Part shown: one piece after another, positions 44,818-54,805 of the stretch | How positions within the stretch are numbered: the first letter of the stretch is position 1 | How the letters are laid out: each line of letters begins with the position of its first letter | Source of the DNA: Pseudomonas alloputida | GTDB taxonomy: Bacteria > Pseudomonadota > Gammaproteobacteria > Pseudomonadales > Pseudomonadaceae | Direction of reading: 5' to 3' | NCBI RefSeq assembly: GCF_021283545.2 | Contig: NZ_CP128540.1 | Location: 3,755,501 to 3,819,500, forward strand | DNA length: 64,000 nucleotides | The notes under the pieces: model-generated | Told to the model about the DNA's origin: nothing | The model's input: only the letters and a program-made list of their open reading frames with translations | Database searches by the model: none | Program-made: the position numbers and the translations under genes

Positions 44818-46671
44818 ATGCTGCGTATCTTTGAACGTCGGCTCGACCCCTTCCCACCCGACGAGGTACCACCGCCGCCCGTTGGCCTGTTGCGCTTCAT
44901 GTGGGCTTGTACCCGCGGCGCCCGTGGCTACATCCTGGCGCTGGCGCTGCTCAGTGCCGGGGTGTCGATATACGAAGCCTGGCTATTCGCGTTCCTGGGC
45001 CAGGTGGTCGACCTGCTCGCGTCCTGGCAGGCAGGCGGTACTGTTGGCCCCGAGGAAAGCCGTGTGCTGTGGGGGATCGGCATCGTCCTGGTGGTCAGCA
45101 TCGGGCTGGTGGCGCTGCGCACCATGGTTCAGCACCAGGTGCTGGCGATCAACCTGCCGCTGCGGCTGCGTTGGGATTTTCACCGCCTGATGTTGCGCCA
45201 GAGCTTATCGTTCTTTTCTGACGAGTTTTCTGGCCGGGTCACTACCAAGGTGATGCAGACGGCGCTGGCAGTACGAGATGTGCTGTTTACACTCATTGAA
45301 ATCCTGCCTGGGATTGGCGTGTATTTCATCGCGATCATTGCCCTGGCCGGCGGCTTTGCCCTGAAACTGATGCTGCCCTTCATTGCCTGGGTCGTGCTGT
45401 TCGGCTTGGCCATGCTGTATTTCGTCCCCCGGCTGGGCAAGGTCGGGCAGGAGCAGGCCAATGCCCGGTCGTCGATGACCGGGCGGGTTTCTGACGCTTA
45501 CACCAACATCACCACGGTAAAACTGTTTTCGCACTCCAACCGCGAAGCGCACTTTGCGCGCGCAGCCATGGAAGATTTCAAGCAGACCGGTTTTCGCCAG
45601 ATGCGCCTGGTGAGCCAGTTCGAAATCGTCAACCAGGCGTTGGTGGTGGGCTTGATCTTTGGTGCCGGTGGCTACGCACTGTGGCTGTGGCACCAGGGCC
45701 AGGTTGGCACCGGGGCCGTGGCGGCAATCACCGCCATGGCCTTGCGCGTCAACGGTATGTCGCACTGGATCATGTGGGAAATTACCTCGCTGTTCGAAAA
45801 CATCGGCACCGTGCAGGACGGTATGGCCACCCTCACCCGCGGCCCCAAGGTGCAGGATGTGCCGGGTGCTGCAGAGCTGGTAACCACGGGTGGCGCGGTG
45901 AGTTTCGACAAGGTCAGCTTCAACTACAACGGCGAGCGCCAGGTGCTCAATGAGCTGACGCTGCACATTCGTCCGGGCGAAAAAGTCGGCCTGGTCGGCC
46001 GCTCCGGCGCCGGCAAGTCCACCTTGATCAACCTGCTGCTGCGCTTCTACGACGTGGACAAGGGGGAAATACGCATCGACGGGCAGAACGTCGCCAAGGT
46101 CACGCAGGATAGCCTGCGCAGCGCCATCGGCATGGTCACTCAGGACACCTCGCTGTTGCACCGTTCGATTCGCGACAATATTGCCTATGGCCGCCCCGAT
46201 GCTACCGAAGCACAGATCCGTGCCGCTGCGGCCAGTGCCCAGGCCGATGGTTTCATCAGCCAGCTCAGCGACCGCCAGGGCAACAGCGGTTACGACACCC
46301 TGGTGGGTGAACGCGGCATCAAGCTGTCTGGCGGCCAACGCCAGCGCATTGCAATTGCCCGGGTGATGCTGAAGAACGCACCGATCCTGCTGCTTGACGA
46401 AGCCACCAGCGCGCTGGACTCGGAGGTGGAGGTGGCCATTCAGGAGAGCCTGGATGAAATGATGCAAGGCAAGACCGTTATTGCCATCGCCCACCGGTTG
46501 TCGACGATCGCCGCCATGGACCGGCTGATCGTGATGGATGAAGGGCGCATCATCGAGCAAGGCACCCATGCCGAACTGTTGGCGAAAAAGGGTACCTATG
46601 CACGGTTGTGGCAGCATCAGAGTGGCGGGTTCCTGGGTGAGGATCAGGGCGTGGCCGAGGCTGTGGAGTAA
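44818..46671 (+). CDS. ABC exporter, fused membrane and ATPase domains
   Basis: A 617-residue half-transporter of the MsbA/ABCB type: six helices (about 30-330), then the nucleotide-binding domain with Walker A GRSGAGKST, signature LSGGQRQR, Walker B ILLLDEATSALD and switch His in IAHRLST. The ATG at 44818 has GGAG six bases upstream. It would export a lipid, peptide or drug; the substrate is not visible. It lies between the cellulose and type VI clusters, divergent from bcsE and convergent with tssM. Confidence 0.9.
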   Translation: MLRIFERRLDPFPPDEVPPPPVGLLRFMWACTRGARGYILALALLSAGVSIYEAWLFAFLGQVVDLLASWQAGGTVGPEESRVLWGIGIVLVVSIGLVALRTMVQHQVLAINLPLRLRWDFHRLMLRQSLSFFSDEFSGRVTTKVMQTALAVRDVLFTLIEILPGIGVYFIAIIALAGGFALKLMLPFIAWVVLFGLAMLYFVPRLGKVGQEQANARSSMTGRVSDAYTNITTVKLFSHSNREAHFARAAMEDFKQTGFRQMRLVSQFEIVNQALVVGLIFGAGGYALWLWHQGQVGTGAVAAITAMALRVNGMSHWIMWEITSLFENIGTVQDGMATLTRGPKVQDVPGAAELVTTGGAVSFDKVSFNYNGERQVLNELTLHIRPGEKVGLVGRSGAGKSTLINLLLRFYDVDKGEIRIDGQNVAKVTQDSLRSAIGMVTQDTSLLHRSIRDNIAYGRPDATEAQIRAAAASAQADGFISQLSDRQGNSGYDTLVGERGIKLSGGQRQRIAIARVMLKNAPILLLDEATSALDSEVEVAIQESLDEMMQGKTVIAIAHRLSTIAAMDRLIVMDEGRIIEQGTHAELLAKKGTYARLWQHQSGGFLGEDQGVAEAVE

Positions 46672-46748
46672 GCAGAGGCCGGGGGCAGCCAGCGCATACC
46701 CAGGCTTCGAAAGCCTGCACAGTCAATGCACTGCGCCCCTGACGAGGT

Positions 46749-49700
46749 TCATAGTCGCTGCCCATCCGGTAGCACCGCCTGCACCACACTGGCTGGCTGT
46801 TGCAACAAGCCTCGGGGCAAGCGGAAGCCTTTGAAAGGTTGCTGGGTAATGGGATTGAAGGCTTTTTCAGCGTTAAGCCGATAGCGCATCACGCCATCTC
46901 CGGTCCTGAAGCTCAGGTCCACGCTGGTCGCCGTCCGGCCATTGAGCGCACCGCGGCTGAGCAAGCGGAACATCGACCACGGGCCACGGTACTCCAGGCT
47001 GCTGCTGTTGCCATTTTGCCTTAGCAAGGTGAGATTGCTGCGGACCTGCTGCCCCAAGGTATTGGGCCAGACAATACCCGTGATATGGCTTGGCCCATGG
47101 GTGTAGGCAATCAACTGGCCATCCAGGTCCAGCAGGCTGGTACGCTGGTTTGCACTGAGCCCCAAGGGCTCGATGCTGAACTGCACACTTAGCTTGCCAC
47201 GCTGATCGAAGAAGGTTTCGCGGATGCGCTCCGCCAGCTCGAGCTGCTCGATCACGTCGGCACGAATCAGGGATTGCCCGTGCTGAGCGGACTGCAAGGC
47301 CTCAAGGTTGTCCTTCAGGAAAACCTTGAGATACCGATCATTAAACTGCTGCAGGCGCCCTTTCGGCCCGAAGAACGCCTCGAAGTCATCCAAAGAAGCA
47401 TCGGGTGCCTTCACCACAAAGGGGTAGCGGCCTGCCAGGCGTTGCTGGAAAAAACTGTACACGTCAGCATCCCAACGTCGCTCCAGTTCGCGCAGTGCTT
47501 CAACGTTCAGCACCTGGGCAGTCTGGTCGGCGAGCTTTCTGACCTGGTGGCTGATAGGCTCCGGTAAACCTGTGGCAATACGTTGGAGGGTGCCTATCGG
47601 GTCCTGCCCTGTCATCGCAAAGCGCTGATGCACGGCCTGCAAAGCAGCCTTGCCGCGGTCCGGGCTGTCCTGTACGGCCTTGGCGTAGTCCAGCACGGCC
47701 GCAACAGCGCCAAGGGTTTCATCGTAGTAGCTCGGCTTTTCTCCTGTCGCCTGCAGCATGGCGCCAAGGCCTGCAAACGCCCGCTGGATGGCCAACGCTT
47801 GCTGTTGCTCGGGTTTTCCGGTTGCTACGCGCAGCGTACTCAGCTCACCCGATGCTTCAACAGCTGCTGGAGGCGCAAGCGAGGTGTTATCCCTGACCGT
47901 ATCCAGCAGCCGTTGCAATGGTGCTGCGGGGCCGGTCAACTGCTCCAGGATCGCGACACCATGGTCCAGATCACGGAAGTCAGCCACCGTAAAAGCGGTC
48001 AGGGCGCGCCGCCAGCTGTCAATGTAATCGGCGCTGTAGAGGTTATACAGCCGCTCGGTCAGCGCATCGCGGTCGACGTCCGAATAGTCGAGTTGACTGC
48101 GCTCCCCCAATGCCCATTGATCAACCATCGCCATTTCAGCGAAGCGTTGGCTGTGCGGCTCGAAGTATTCCCTGAAGCCTTTGGCGGTGAGCATGGCGGC
48201 CAGCCGTACATCCTCATCCCCTTGCCTGGCCCCGGAAGACGGCTGGTACACCACATCGAACGCAGGCCCTACCTGGTGGCGCAGGTCCAGCCCGGCGTGC
48301 AACTGCTGGTACGATTGTTGTTTCAGCCCTGCATAGACCCGCTGTGGCAACGGCAATTTGCGCAGCGCCTGCTGCACTTCGCTGACCCGCTGGCGGTACT
48401 GCGGCAAATCGGTATCGGCATAGGCCAAGGCGTATTTCAGGTGCTGCATGAGGTCACGCTGCAACTGCCCCTGGCCAGGAAAGGCCCGTTGCCACTGACG
48501 GGCCATCCAGTCCTCGACCCATTCGGGCCGGCGGCTGTTGCGGTCCTCGATCATCCGGTAAACCCTGAGCGCGGCCATTTGTTGCTCGCTGCCAGGTGGT
48601 GCTGCGTTCATGGCATCGATCACACCACTGGCCAAGGCCGGCAAGAAACGTTTAGACAACAAGCTGAGGTACGCCTCATCAACCAAGGGACCAATGTTGC
48701 GCCCTTGATACAAGCCAAAATCGGCAACCACCGGCCAGGCCGCACGATAGTCGCCAAACACCGCGACCGCATCGCGAATCTGGTCCAGTGGCGCCAGCAG
48801 GTTGCGCCCGGTCGGATCAAGACGCATATCGACTTCGTGACCGCTGTACTCCTGGCTTTTGGCGAGCACACTGGCAGCCTTGGCGCCATTGATGTCGGCG
48901 TAACGCTGCCAGCTGGCAACGGCGATACTGAACGCCAGGATGCCTACACCAGAGCCCACCCACAGCAAGTGGCGCTTGCTGCGCGCAACCCGAACATTGT
49001 CACCCGCCAGCCCGGCTTCCTGATAGATAACCCGCCTGAATGCTTGCTGGATGAAATAGACCAACGCCTTCCCCTGTGCCTTACCTTCACGCAGGGGCAG
49101 CTTCGTCGTGTAGGGCTGAGCCGCTTCTCGGACAAAGGCATTGCGCATGTCGCCTTGCTGTACCACTGACGACCAGTACACACCACGTACCAAGGGTGGC
49201 GTGGTGAACCGGTCACTCGCCAAGGTTTCGCGCAGGAATGCCTGCAGTATGGGGCGCAACCCGATCAACTGTGCATGCAGTGAGAACAGGCGCCCGCACG
49301 GCGCTGTCTTGCCCAGTACATCCAGCCGGTCGATGACCTGCTCCTGCAATTGGGTGAGAAGCCGCCCGTAGTGCTCGTCATACTCATCCAGCCAGGCGTC
49401 GAACGCGTCAACCGCATCCAGCTTGAAGGTGAACCCCAACAGGCTTTTACGCTTGGCGGCCGGAAGCTGGCTGTAGAACTGGTCGAAGCCGTCCAGCAGA
49501 TCGAATTTGGTCAGTACCACGTACAGCGGCAGGCGCGCCCCCAACTGACTGCTCACTTCGTACAGGCGTGTGCGCAACCCATGGGCCAGCGCGACGCGCT
49601 GCTCGGGCCTGCCATGCAGCAACGCCGGCAGGTCGACCACCAGCAACACTCCATTGAGCGCCCGCTGGCTTCGCTTACGCTGCAGCCAGCCCAACAGGTG

Positions 49701-50369
49701 CTCCCATAACCGGGCCTGGATGCCGGGCGGCGCGGAGGCTTCGGAGGGGGCGTTGGCCGCCGAGCCCACCGGTGGTTTTTGACTGATGAAAACACCGGGC
49801 GGGTCGATGATCACGGCATCGTCGCTGACCCACCAGCCTACCGGGTAGGCCATTGCTTGAGTCTGTCGGCCCCGTGCCTGGGCCTGGTCGATACGCGTCA
49901 GGGTAAAGCGCTGATCGGTGCGGTCGATGAAGCTGCTTTTACCGGACTGTTCGTCGCCCAACACCAGGTACCAGGGCAGCCGGTACAACGCGCGTCGCCC
50001 ACCGGCATTGTCGAGGTACCGCTCAAGCCCCTGGCTCAAGGCCCGCTCTTGCGCCTGCACGAATGGTAGCGCGACATCCTGTTCGGCGGCCAGTGCCTGG
50101 CGGCGCTCCGCTTGCAGGCGGCGAAAGCGCGTGCGCAGCACCCCAAGCCAGCACAGAAGCGGCACCAGCACCAGCACCAGGCTTGCCACGCTGCGATGAG
50201 CCACACTTGCCAGCGGCTGCTGCTCACGCCACGTCCATTGCGGGCCAAGCCACCAGATGGCGACCAGCATCAGCAAGGCGCCAAGCCCGAGCAGCAGCGG
50301 CAGCGCCAGGCCAATGCGCGTTACCCACGGCCAGCCCCAACGTTTGAGTTGCGTCCATATTTGATTCAT
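46749..50369 (-). CDS. tssM: T6SS membrane-complex protein TssM (IcmF/VasK)
   Basis: A 1206-residue inner-membrane protein that spans the periplasm and with TssJ and TssL anchors the type VI machine. Two helices near the N-terminus (about 18-42 and 62-82), a cytoplasmic ATPase-like domain with Walker A GDEQSGKSS (about 137-145), a third helix near 470 (VGILAFSIAVASW) and a long periplasmic tail with the IcmF-related and VasK C-terminal domains. Intact Walker A suggests nucleotide use. ATG 50369 has GGAG five bases upstream and overlaps tssA by four bases. Confidence 0.95.
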   Translation of the reverse strand: MNQIWTQLKRWGWPWVTRIGLALPLLLGLGALLMLVAIWWLGPQWTWREQQPLASVAHRSVASLVLVLVPLLCWLGVLRTRFRRLQAERRQALAAEQDVALPFVQAQERALSQGLERYLDNAGGRRALYRLPWYLVLGDEQSGKSSFIDRTDQRFTLTRIDQAQARGRQTQAMAYPVGWWVSDDAVIIDPPGVFISQKPPVGSAANAPSEASAPPGIQARLWEHLLGWLQRKRSQRALNGVLLVVDLPALLHGRPEQRVALAHGLRTRLYEVSSQLGARLPLYVVLTKFDLLDGFDQFYSQLPAAKRKSLLGFTFKLDAVDAFDAWLDEYDEHYGRLLTQLQEQVIDRLDVLGKTAPCGRLFSLHAQLIGLRPILQAFLRETLASDRFTTPPLVRGVYWSSVVQQGDMRNAFVREAAQPYTTKLPLREGKAQGKALVYFIQQAFRRVIYQEAGLAGDNVRVARSKRHLLWVGSGVGILAFSIAVASWQRYADINGAKAASVLAKSQEYSGHEVDMRLDPTGRNLLAPLDQIRDAVAVFGDYRAAWPVVADFGLYQGRNIGPLVDEAYLSLLSKRFLPALASGVIDAMNAAPPGSEQQMAALRVYRMIEDRNSRRPEWVEDWMARQWQRAFPGQGQLQRDLMQHLKYALAYADTDLPQYRQRVSEVQQALRKLPLPQRVYAGLKQQSYQQLHAGLDLRHQVGPAFDVVYQPSSGARQGDEDVRLAAMLTAKGFREYFEPHSQRFAEMAMVDQWALGERSQLDYSDVDRDALTERLYNLYSADYIDSWRRALTAFTVADFRDLDHGVAILEQLTGPAAPLQRLLDTVRDNTSLAPPAAVEASGELSTLRVATGKPEQQQALAIQRAFAGLGAMLQATGEKPSYYDETLGAVAAVLDYAKAVQDSPDRGKAALQAVHQRFAMTGQDPIGTLQRIATGLPEPISHQVRKLADQTAQVLNVEALRELERRWDADVYSFFQQRLAGRYPFVVKAPDASLDDFEAFFGPKGRLQQFNDRYLKVFLKDNLEALQSAQHGQSLIRADVIEQLELAERIRETFFDQRGKLSVQFSIEPLGLSANQRTSLLDLDGQLIAYTHGPSHITGIVWPNTLGQQVRSNLTLLRQNGNSSSLEYRGPWSMFRLLSRGALNGRTATSVDLSFRTGDGVMRYRLNAEKAFNPITQQPFKGFRLPRGLLQQPASVVQAVLPDGQRL

Positions 50370-51829
50370 CGAGGCTCCTGATCCTTGTCTTGAACTGCCA
50401 ACACTGGGGATGCCGCGTACTGCTGAAGCCGCTCAAACACCTCGGGCTCCCACGCACTGGCGGTGGTTTGCTGCATGGTTCGGGCAACGTTGGCGCACAG
50501 GTCCTGGGCCAGCCAGGACACACCCCGCGCGGCCAGCAGATCAGCTGCAATCACGGTGGTGTGGCAGCGCTCACGGGGAGCACGAACGCCGGCTTGCAGC
50601 CCTTGCAGCCGAAGGAGCAGCGGCTCTATGCCACCGGTTTCCAGCTGGCTGACAAGCTCCTCGCGCAGGCCGCTGAACTCCTGGGGGGTTGCACCTTGGC
50701 CAGACGGCCCTTGGGTGCCCTTGAGCCAGGCCAGGCACTGGTCGTCGACAAATACCATGCCGTCGCTGAAGCACAGCTGCTGCAGCGAGGGCATGCGCTG
50801 TACAAACCGGGCGGTGGCACAACGGATGGCTTCGGCCACCTCGCACATCGCCAGCTGTGTGGCGACGGTCGCAGCCAGAAAGCTGCCACGAATCCAGAAG
50901 GGGCAAGCCGTCAGGCTCTTTTCAATACGCTGCAGCAAGGCGGGGTCAACCGCCTTACTGGCAATGGCCTCTTCATAGAACCGCGTGATATCCAGCGGCA
51001 CCGCCATCAATTCCGTACGGTTGCCCTGCCTGACTTGGGGAGCAACCTGAATGTGCGCCCACAAACCGAAACGCCGTAACTGGTAGCCGGTAGCGTCGTA
51101 AGGGTCCTGCTGGTTGATGAGCTCGGCCATGGACAGCACGGCCCGGCGTGTCTCACGCTCATTGCCCATCGACATGCGTGACACGGGTGTGGCGATGACA
51201 TCGGCCAACGGTGCAGGCTTCTCGGTTGCAGCCGGCGCTTTGGGCACAGCAGCCTCGCCAACACCGTTGGCAAGTTCCGAGTACTTGCCTAGCAGGCGCT
51301 CAAGCTCGCCCAGTGCTGCCGTGTCCAGCTGTACTGTTTCCTGTTGTTGCAGGCGTTTCAAGGCAGCCTGCGCTGCCGCTGCGTGGGTCGGGGTGTAGGT
51401 AAAACGATCAAGACGCGGGAGCGCCTCGGCCAAGCGATCGATCACCAGGGCAACCAGCTTGCGCTTGCCCAGGAAGCCTTTCGGCCCCGGCTTGGGATGA
51501 GCGGCTTCCCAATAGCACTCGAGCATGCCGGCCAGCAACGCCAAGGTGCATCCCCACTGCTCCCAGCAGCCGCTACGCAACCATGCGGCACTCAGGTGCG
51601 CAACGATTCGCAAGTGCTTGCATTGCTGGCTCAGGTACTGACGGGACGCGTCTTCGATGTAGACCCAGTCGATCGAGGCTTCCTGCAGCCCACCCAGCTT
51701 GACCATCTCCTGATCAATGGCCTGATAGGTTTCGTCCTCGACATCGAACAGGCCAGCCGGAACTGCCGGATCAATCGGCGCGAGCAACCGAGTGACCTCT
51801 TCCCCGGATACCTGCGCTACCACCGACAT
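50366..51829 (-). CDS. tssA: T6SS protein TssA (ImpA/VasJ type)
   Basis: A 487-residue cap/baseplate protein. The N-terminal ImpA domain has the typical AHLSAAWLRSGCWEQWGCTL region (about 80-125); the middle is variable and the C-terminal part is of VasJ/VasL type. TssA primes and coordinates sheath assembly. Its stop overlaps tssM (ATGA), and its start overlaps the tagO gene by 13 bp, so the three minus-strand genes are coupled. Confidence 0.88.
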   Translation of the reverse strand: MSVVAQVSGEEVTRLLAPIDPAVPAGLFDVEDETYQAIDQEMVKLGGLQEASIDWVYIEDASRQYLSQQCKHLRIVAHLSAAWLRSGCWEQWGCTLALLAGMLECYWEAAHPKPGPKGFLGKRKLVALVIDRLAEALPRLDRFTYTPTHAAAAQAALKRLQQQETVQLDTAALGELERLLGKYSELANGVGEAAVPKAPAATEKPAPLADVIATPVSRMSMGNERETRRAVLSMAELINQQDPYDATGYQLRRFGLWAHIQVAPQVRQGNRTELMAVPLDITRFYEEAIASKAVDPALLQRIEKSLTACPFWIRGSFLAATVATQLAMCEVAEAIRCATARFVQRMPSLQQLCFSDGMVFVDDQCLAWLKGTQGPSGQGATPQEFSGLREELVSQLETGGIEPLLLRLQGLQAGVRAPRERCHTTVIAADLLAARGVSWLAQDLCANVARTMQQTTASAWEPEVFERLQQYAASPVLAVQDKDQEPR

Positions 51830-52467
51830 GTGCTTCGCGCCCGGCTGATCAAGGGGGCCAGGCCTTGCGCATCGAAGGTCAGCCCGTCGACCTCGCCGTG
51901 ATCACTCACAACCTCGATACGCTGGGCACCGATCAGCTTCCTGATCTGCTCGATGGCGGGCAGGCCCCGCCCGGCATCGAGCACTTGGCCGTTCTCCATC
52001 ACTTGCCAGGGCGTCTCACGGGTAGACCAGCCCTCCCCGCTCAGGCGTACCTTGACCCAGCTTGCCTCGATCGGACGCCTGGCAATCAGCTGTAGCCGGG
52101 AGATGGCCTGTATGCAACTGATTGCCATGTAGGCACGTTCATCACCCGATGCGATGGCGGGCGCCGAAATCACAAGCGCTGGCGCGCCTGCCCCGTCCTG
52201 GGTCTGACTCCCGATGCGAAACGTCAGGTCATCCGGTGCCCGTTCAGCTTCATTTGCCATCACACGCAACACCGTGGGGGCCTGCTGCTCCGGTGCAGAC
52301 CACTGCCGTTTTGGCGTGTACGCCGGGGTGCCAGCAGCCTGATCGAAACAGGCCAGTCGCTCGACGTTGGAAACAATCCGGGGACAGTCCCGCGTGGAGC
52401 CTGCCAGCACCGGCTGCAGACAAAACAGCAACGAGAGACCGGCGCCATATACACTGCGGTTAATCAT
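51817..52467 (-). CDS. tagO: T6SS-associated protein TagO/VasI
   Basis: A 216-residue secreted protein with a signal peptide (cleavage near VLAG) and the VasI mark VERLACFDQAAG right after. The remainder is a beta-rich periplasmic domain. VasI-like proteins accompany many T6SS clusters; their exact task is unsettled. The ATG at 52467 has GAGAG about ten bases upstream. It is the first gene of the minus-strand T6SS unit. Confidence 0.82.
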   Translation of the reverse strand: MINRSVYGAGLSLLFCLQPVLAGSTRDCPRIVSNVERLACFDQAAGTPAYTPKRQWSAPEQQAPTVLRVMANEAERAPDDLTFRIGSQTQDGAGAPALVISAPAIASGDERAYMAISCIQAISRLQLIARRPIEASWVKVRLSGEGWSTRETPWQVMENGQVLDAGRGLPAIEQIRKLIGAQRIEVVSDHGEVDGLTFDAQGLAPLISRARSTCRW

Positions 52468-52793
52468 CCTGAATTTACTCTCTGAATAGTACAAATGGCC
52501 TATATGGCGCAAAGAACTTTCCTACAAATAGATAGCAATACCCATGCGCCCGCGCGACCAATTAAAACAACTCCAGCAGAAGCCTATTACACAGTACCGA
52601 ATGCACACAAACAAATATTTCTTTACATCTTAATGCTCGACCAAAGACCACTCTTGCGTGCATGGTTTTTATAGAAATTGGACAAATAATCCAACCCACT
52701 GAACATATGTAGGAATCTTCCTACAAGACCGAGACAATAATAAACACAACTAGCACCTGAACATCCTACAGCCCAACAGGGAGTTGCGTACCG
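52468..52793. promoter_or_regulatory. Divergent T6SS promoter region with 18-bp palindrome
   Basis: An AT-rich space of 326 bp between tagO and tssB with no gene. TGTAGGAA-TC-TTCCTACA at 52708-52725 is a perfect 8+8 inverted repeat, and a lone half site TTCCTACA recurs at 52519-52526 near the other promoter. A second dyad TTGGA-N7-TCCAA lies at 52678-52694. No clear -24/-12 (sigma54) or strong -35/-10 element is seen. Confidence 0.45.
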
Positions 52794-53297
52794 ATGTCTA
52801 AAAATACGGGATCCGTTGCGCCGAAAGAACGCGTCAATATCAAGTATGTCCCCGCTACCAGCGATGAGCAGGCTGAGGTGGAGCTGCCGCACAAGATGCT
52901 GGTGCTGGGCGACTTCGGCCTGGATGACAGCCGTGCGCTTGAGGACCGTCAGGTCATGCGCATCGATAAACATACATTCAACAGCGTGTTGAACGACGCC
53001 AATGTGAGCCTGGACGTGACGGTACCGTCCAGGCTCGGCACCGCCCCGGATACCGAGCTGGCCGTCCACCTGCAGTTCAGGTCCATCAACGATTTCGGGC
53101 CGGACCGGATCGCGCGCCAGGTGCCCGAGCTGAACAAGCTGCTGGCGCTGCGCGAAGCACTGGTCGCCCTGAAAGGCCCGCTGGGCAACGTCCCGGCCTT
53201 CCGCAAGCAATTGCAGCACCTGCTTAACAACGAGCAGGCGCGTAAGCAGCTCGCCCAAGAACTGGACCTGGTGCTCGAGGCGCCAGAAAAAGATTGA
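52794..53297 (+). CDS. tssB: T6SS sheath small subunit TssB (VipA)
   Basis: A 167-residue sheath protein that pairs with TssC to form the contractile tube. Marks: KERVNIKYVPAT at the start, LPHKMLVLGDF, the FNSVLNDANVSLDVTVP region and the C-terminal helix that interlocks with TssC. GGGAG lies upstream of the ATG. First gene of the plus-strand unit; tssC follows after 17 bases. Confidence 0.94.
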   Translation: MSKNTGSVAPKERVNIKYVPATSDEQAEVELPHKMLVLGDFGLDDSRALEDRQVMRIDKHTFNSVLNDANVSLDVTVPSRLGTAPDTELAVHLQFRSINDFGPDRIARQVPELNKLLALREALVALKGPLGNVPAFRKQLQHLLNNEQARKQLAQELDLVLEAPEKD

Positions 53298-53314
53298 GAC
53301 AACGGAGCGTCCCC

Positions 53315-54805
53315 ATGCCCAAGCCAAGCAGCACCGCCATCACCACAGACGCAACGGCCGACACATTGAGCAATACCACCCTGCTCGACCAGATCATGGC
53401 AGAAACCAAACTGGTACCTGCCCAGGAGGGCTACCAGATTGCCAGGCAGGGCGTATCTGCCTTCATCACCGAAATCCTCAAGAGCAATGATCCAGATCAG
53501 CTGATCAACAAGCACCGAGCCGACCAGATGATTGCCGAGATCGACCGAATGCTCGGCAAACAGATGGATGCCATTCTGCATCAGCCTGAGTTCCAGCAGC
53601 TTGAATCATCATGGCGCAGCCTGAAACTTCTGGTCGACCGCACGGACTTCAGGGAGAACATCAAGCTTGAAATCTTGCATGTCAGTAAAGAGGACCTGCT
53701 CGACGACTTCGAAAATGCTGCTGACGTTACCTGCAGCGGTATCTACAAGCATGTTTACACCGCGGGTTATGGCCAATTCGGGGGAGAGCCGGTTGCGGCC
53801 ATGGTAGGCAACTACAACTTCGGCCCCTCTTCCCCTGACATCAAGTTGCTAAGTTACATGGCCTCCGTTGGCGCCATGTCCCATGCCCCTTTTCTTGCTG
53901 CACCTGCCCCCGAATTCTTCAATTTGAACAGCTTCGAGGAGCTGCCTAACCTCAAGGAAATAAAAGACCTCTTCGCCGGCCCTCGGCATGCCAAGTGGCG
54001 CGCTTTTCGTGAAAGCGAAGACGCCCGCCACGTCGCCCTGACCGGGCCGCGCTTCATGCTTCGCTCCGCTTACCACCCGCAGGAACAACCGATCGAGAGC
54101 TTCAACTACAACGAAGACATCGCCGGGCAGCACGACAACTACCTGTGGGGCAATTCTGCTTTTCTGTTAGCCAGTTGCATCAACGACAGCTTCGCCCGCT
54201 ACCGCTGGTGCCCGAACATCATCGGCCCCCAATCCGGCGGTGCTGTCGAAGACTTGCCGGTCCATCTGTACGAATCCCTGGGCCAGTTGCAGGCCAAGAT
54301 TCCTACCGAGGTGCTGATATCCGACCGCAAGGAATTCGAACTGGCCGAAGAGGGCTTCATCGCCCTGACCATGCGTAAAGACAGCGACAACGCCGCGTTC
54401 TTCTCCGCCAACTCGGTACAAAAGCCCAAGCACTTCCCGAAAACCCCTGAGGGGCTTCAGGCACAGACCAACTACAAGCTGGGTACCCAGTTGCCCTACC
54501 TGTTCATCGTCAACCGGCTCGCCCACTACATCAAGGTGCTGCAGCGCGAGCAGATCGGCAGTTGGAAAGAGCGCCGTGACCTTGAGTCCGAGCTGAACAA
54601 ATGGATCAAGCAGTACGTCGCCGACCAGGAGAACCCGTCTGCCGACGTTCGCAGCCGCCGGCCGCTGCGTGCCGCCCGTATTGAGGTCTCGGATGTTGCG
54701 GGTGACCCGGGCTGGTACCAGGTTTCGCTCGCCGTACGCCCGCACTTCAAGTACATGGGCGCGAACTTCGAGATTTCCCTGGTCGGGCGGCTCGATACGC
54801 AATGA
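53315..54805 (+). CDS. tssC: T6SS sheath large subunit TssC (VipB)
   Basis: A 496-residue sheath subunit, about the standard length. Family blocks: LESSWRSLKLLVDRTDFRE, YGQFGGEPVAAMVGNYNF, SAPFLA-type segment, FNYNEDIAGQHDNYLWGNSAF and the end PHFKYMGANFEISLVGRLD. The ATG at 53315 has GGAG seven bases upstream; the longer TTG start at 53294 would overlap tssB and is not needed. Its stop overlaps tssE (ATGA). Confidence 0.95.
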   Translation: MPKPSSTAITTDATADTLSNTTLLDQIMAETKLVPAQEGYQIARQGVSAFITEILKSNDPDQLINKHRADQMIAEIDRMLGKQMDAILHQPEFQQLESSWRSLKLLVDRTDFRENIKLEILHVSKEDLLDDFENAADVTCSGIYKHVYTAGYGQFGGEPVAAMVGNYNFGPSSPDIKLLSYMASVGAMSHAPFLAAPAPEFFNLNSFEELPNLKEIKDLFAGPRHAKWRAFRESEDARHVALTGPRFMLRSAYHPQEQPIESFNYNEDIAGQHDNYLWGNSAFLLASCINDSFARYRWCPNIIGPQSGGAVEDLPVHLYESLGQLQAKIPTEVLISDRKEFELAEEGFIALTMRKDSDNAAFFSANSVQKPKHFPKTPEGLQAQTNYKLGTQLPYLFIVNRLAHYIKVLQREQIGSWKERRDLESELNKWIKQYVADQENPSADVRSRRPLRAARIEVSDVAGDPGWYQVSLAVRPHFKYMGANFEISLVGRLDTQ

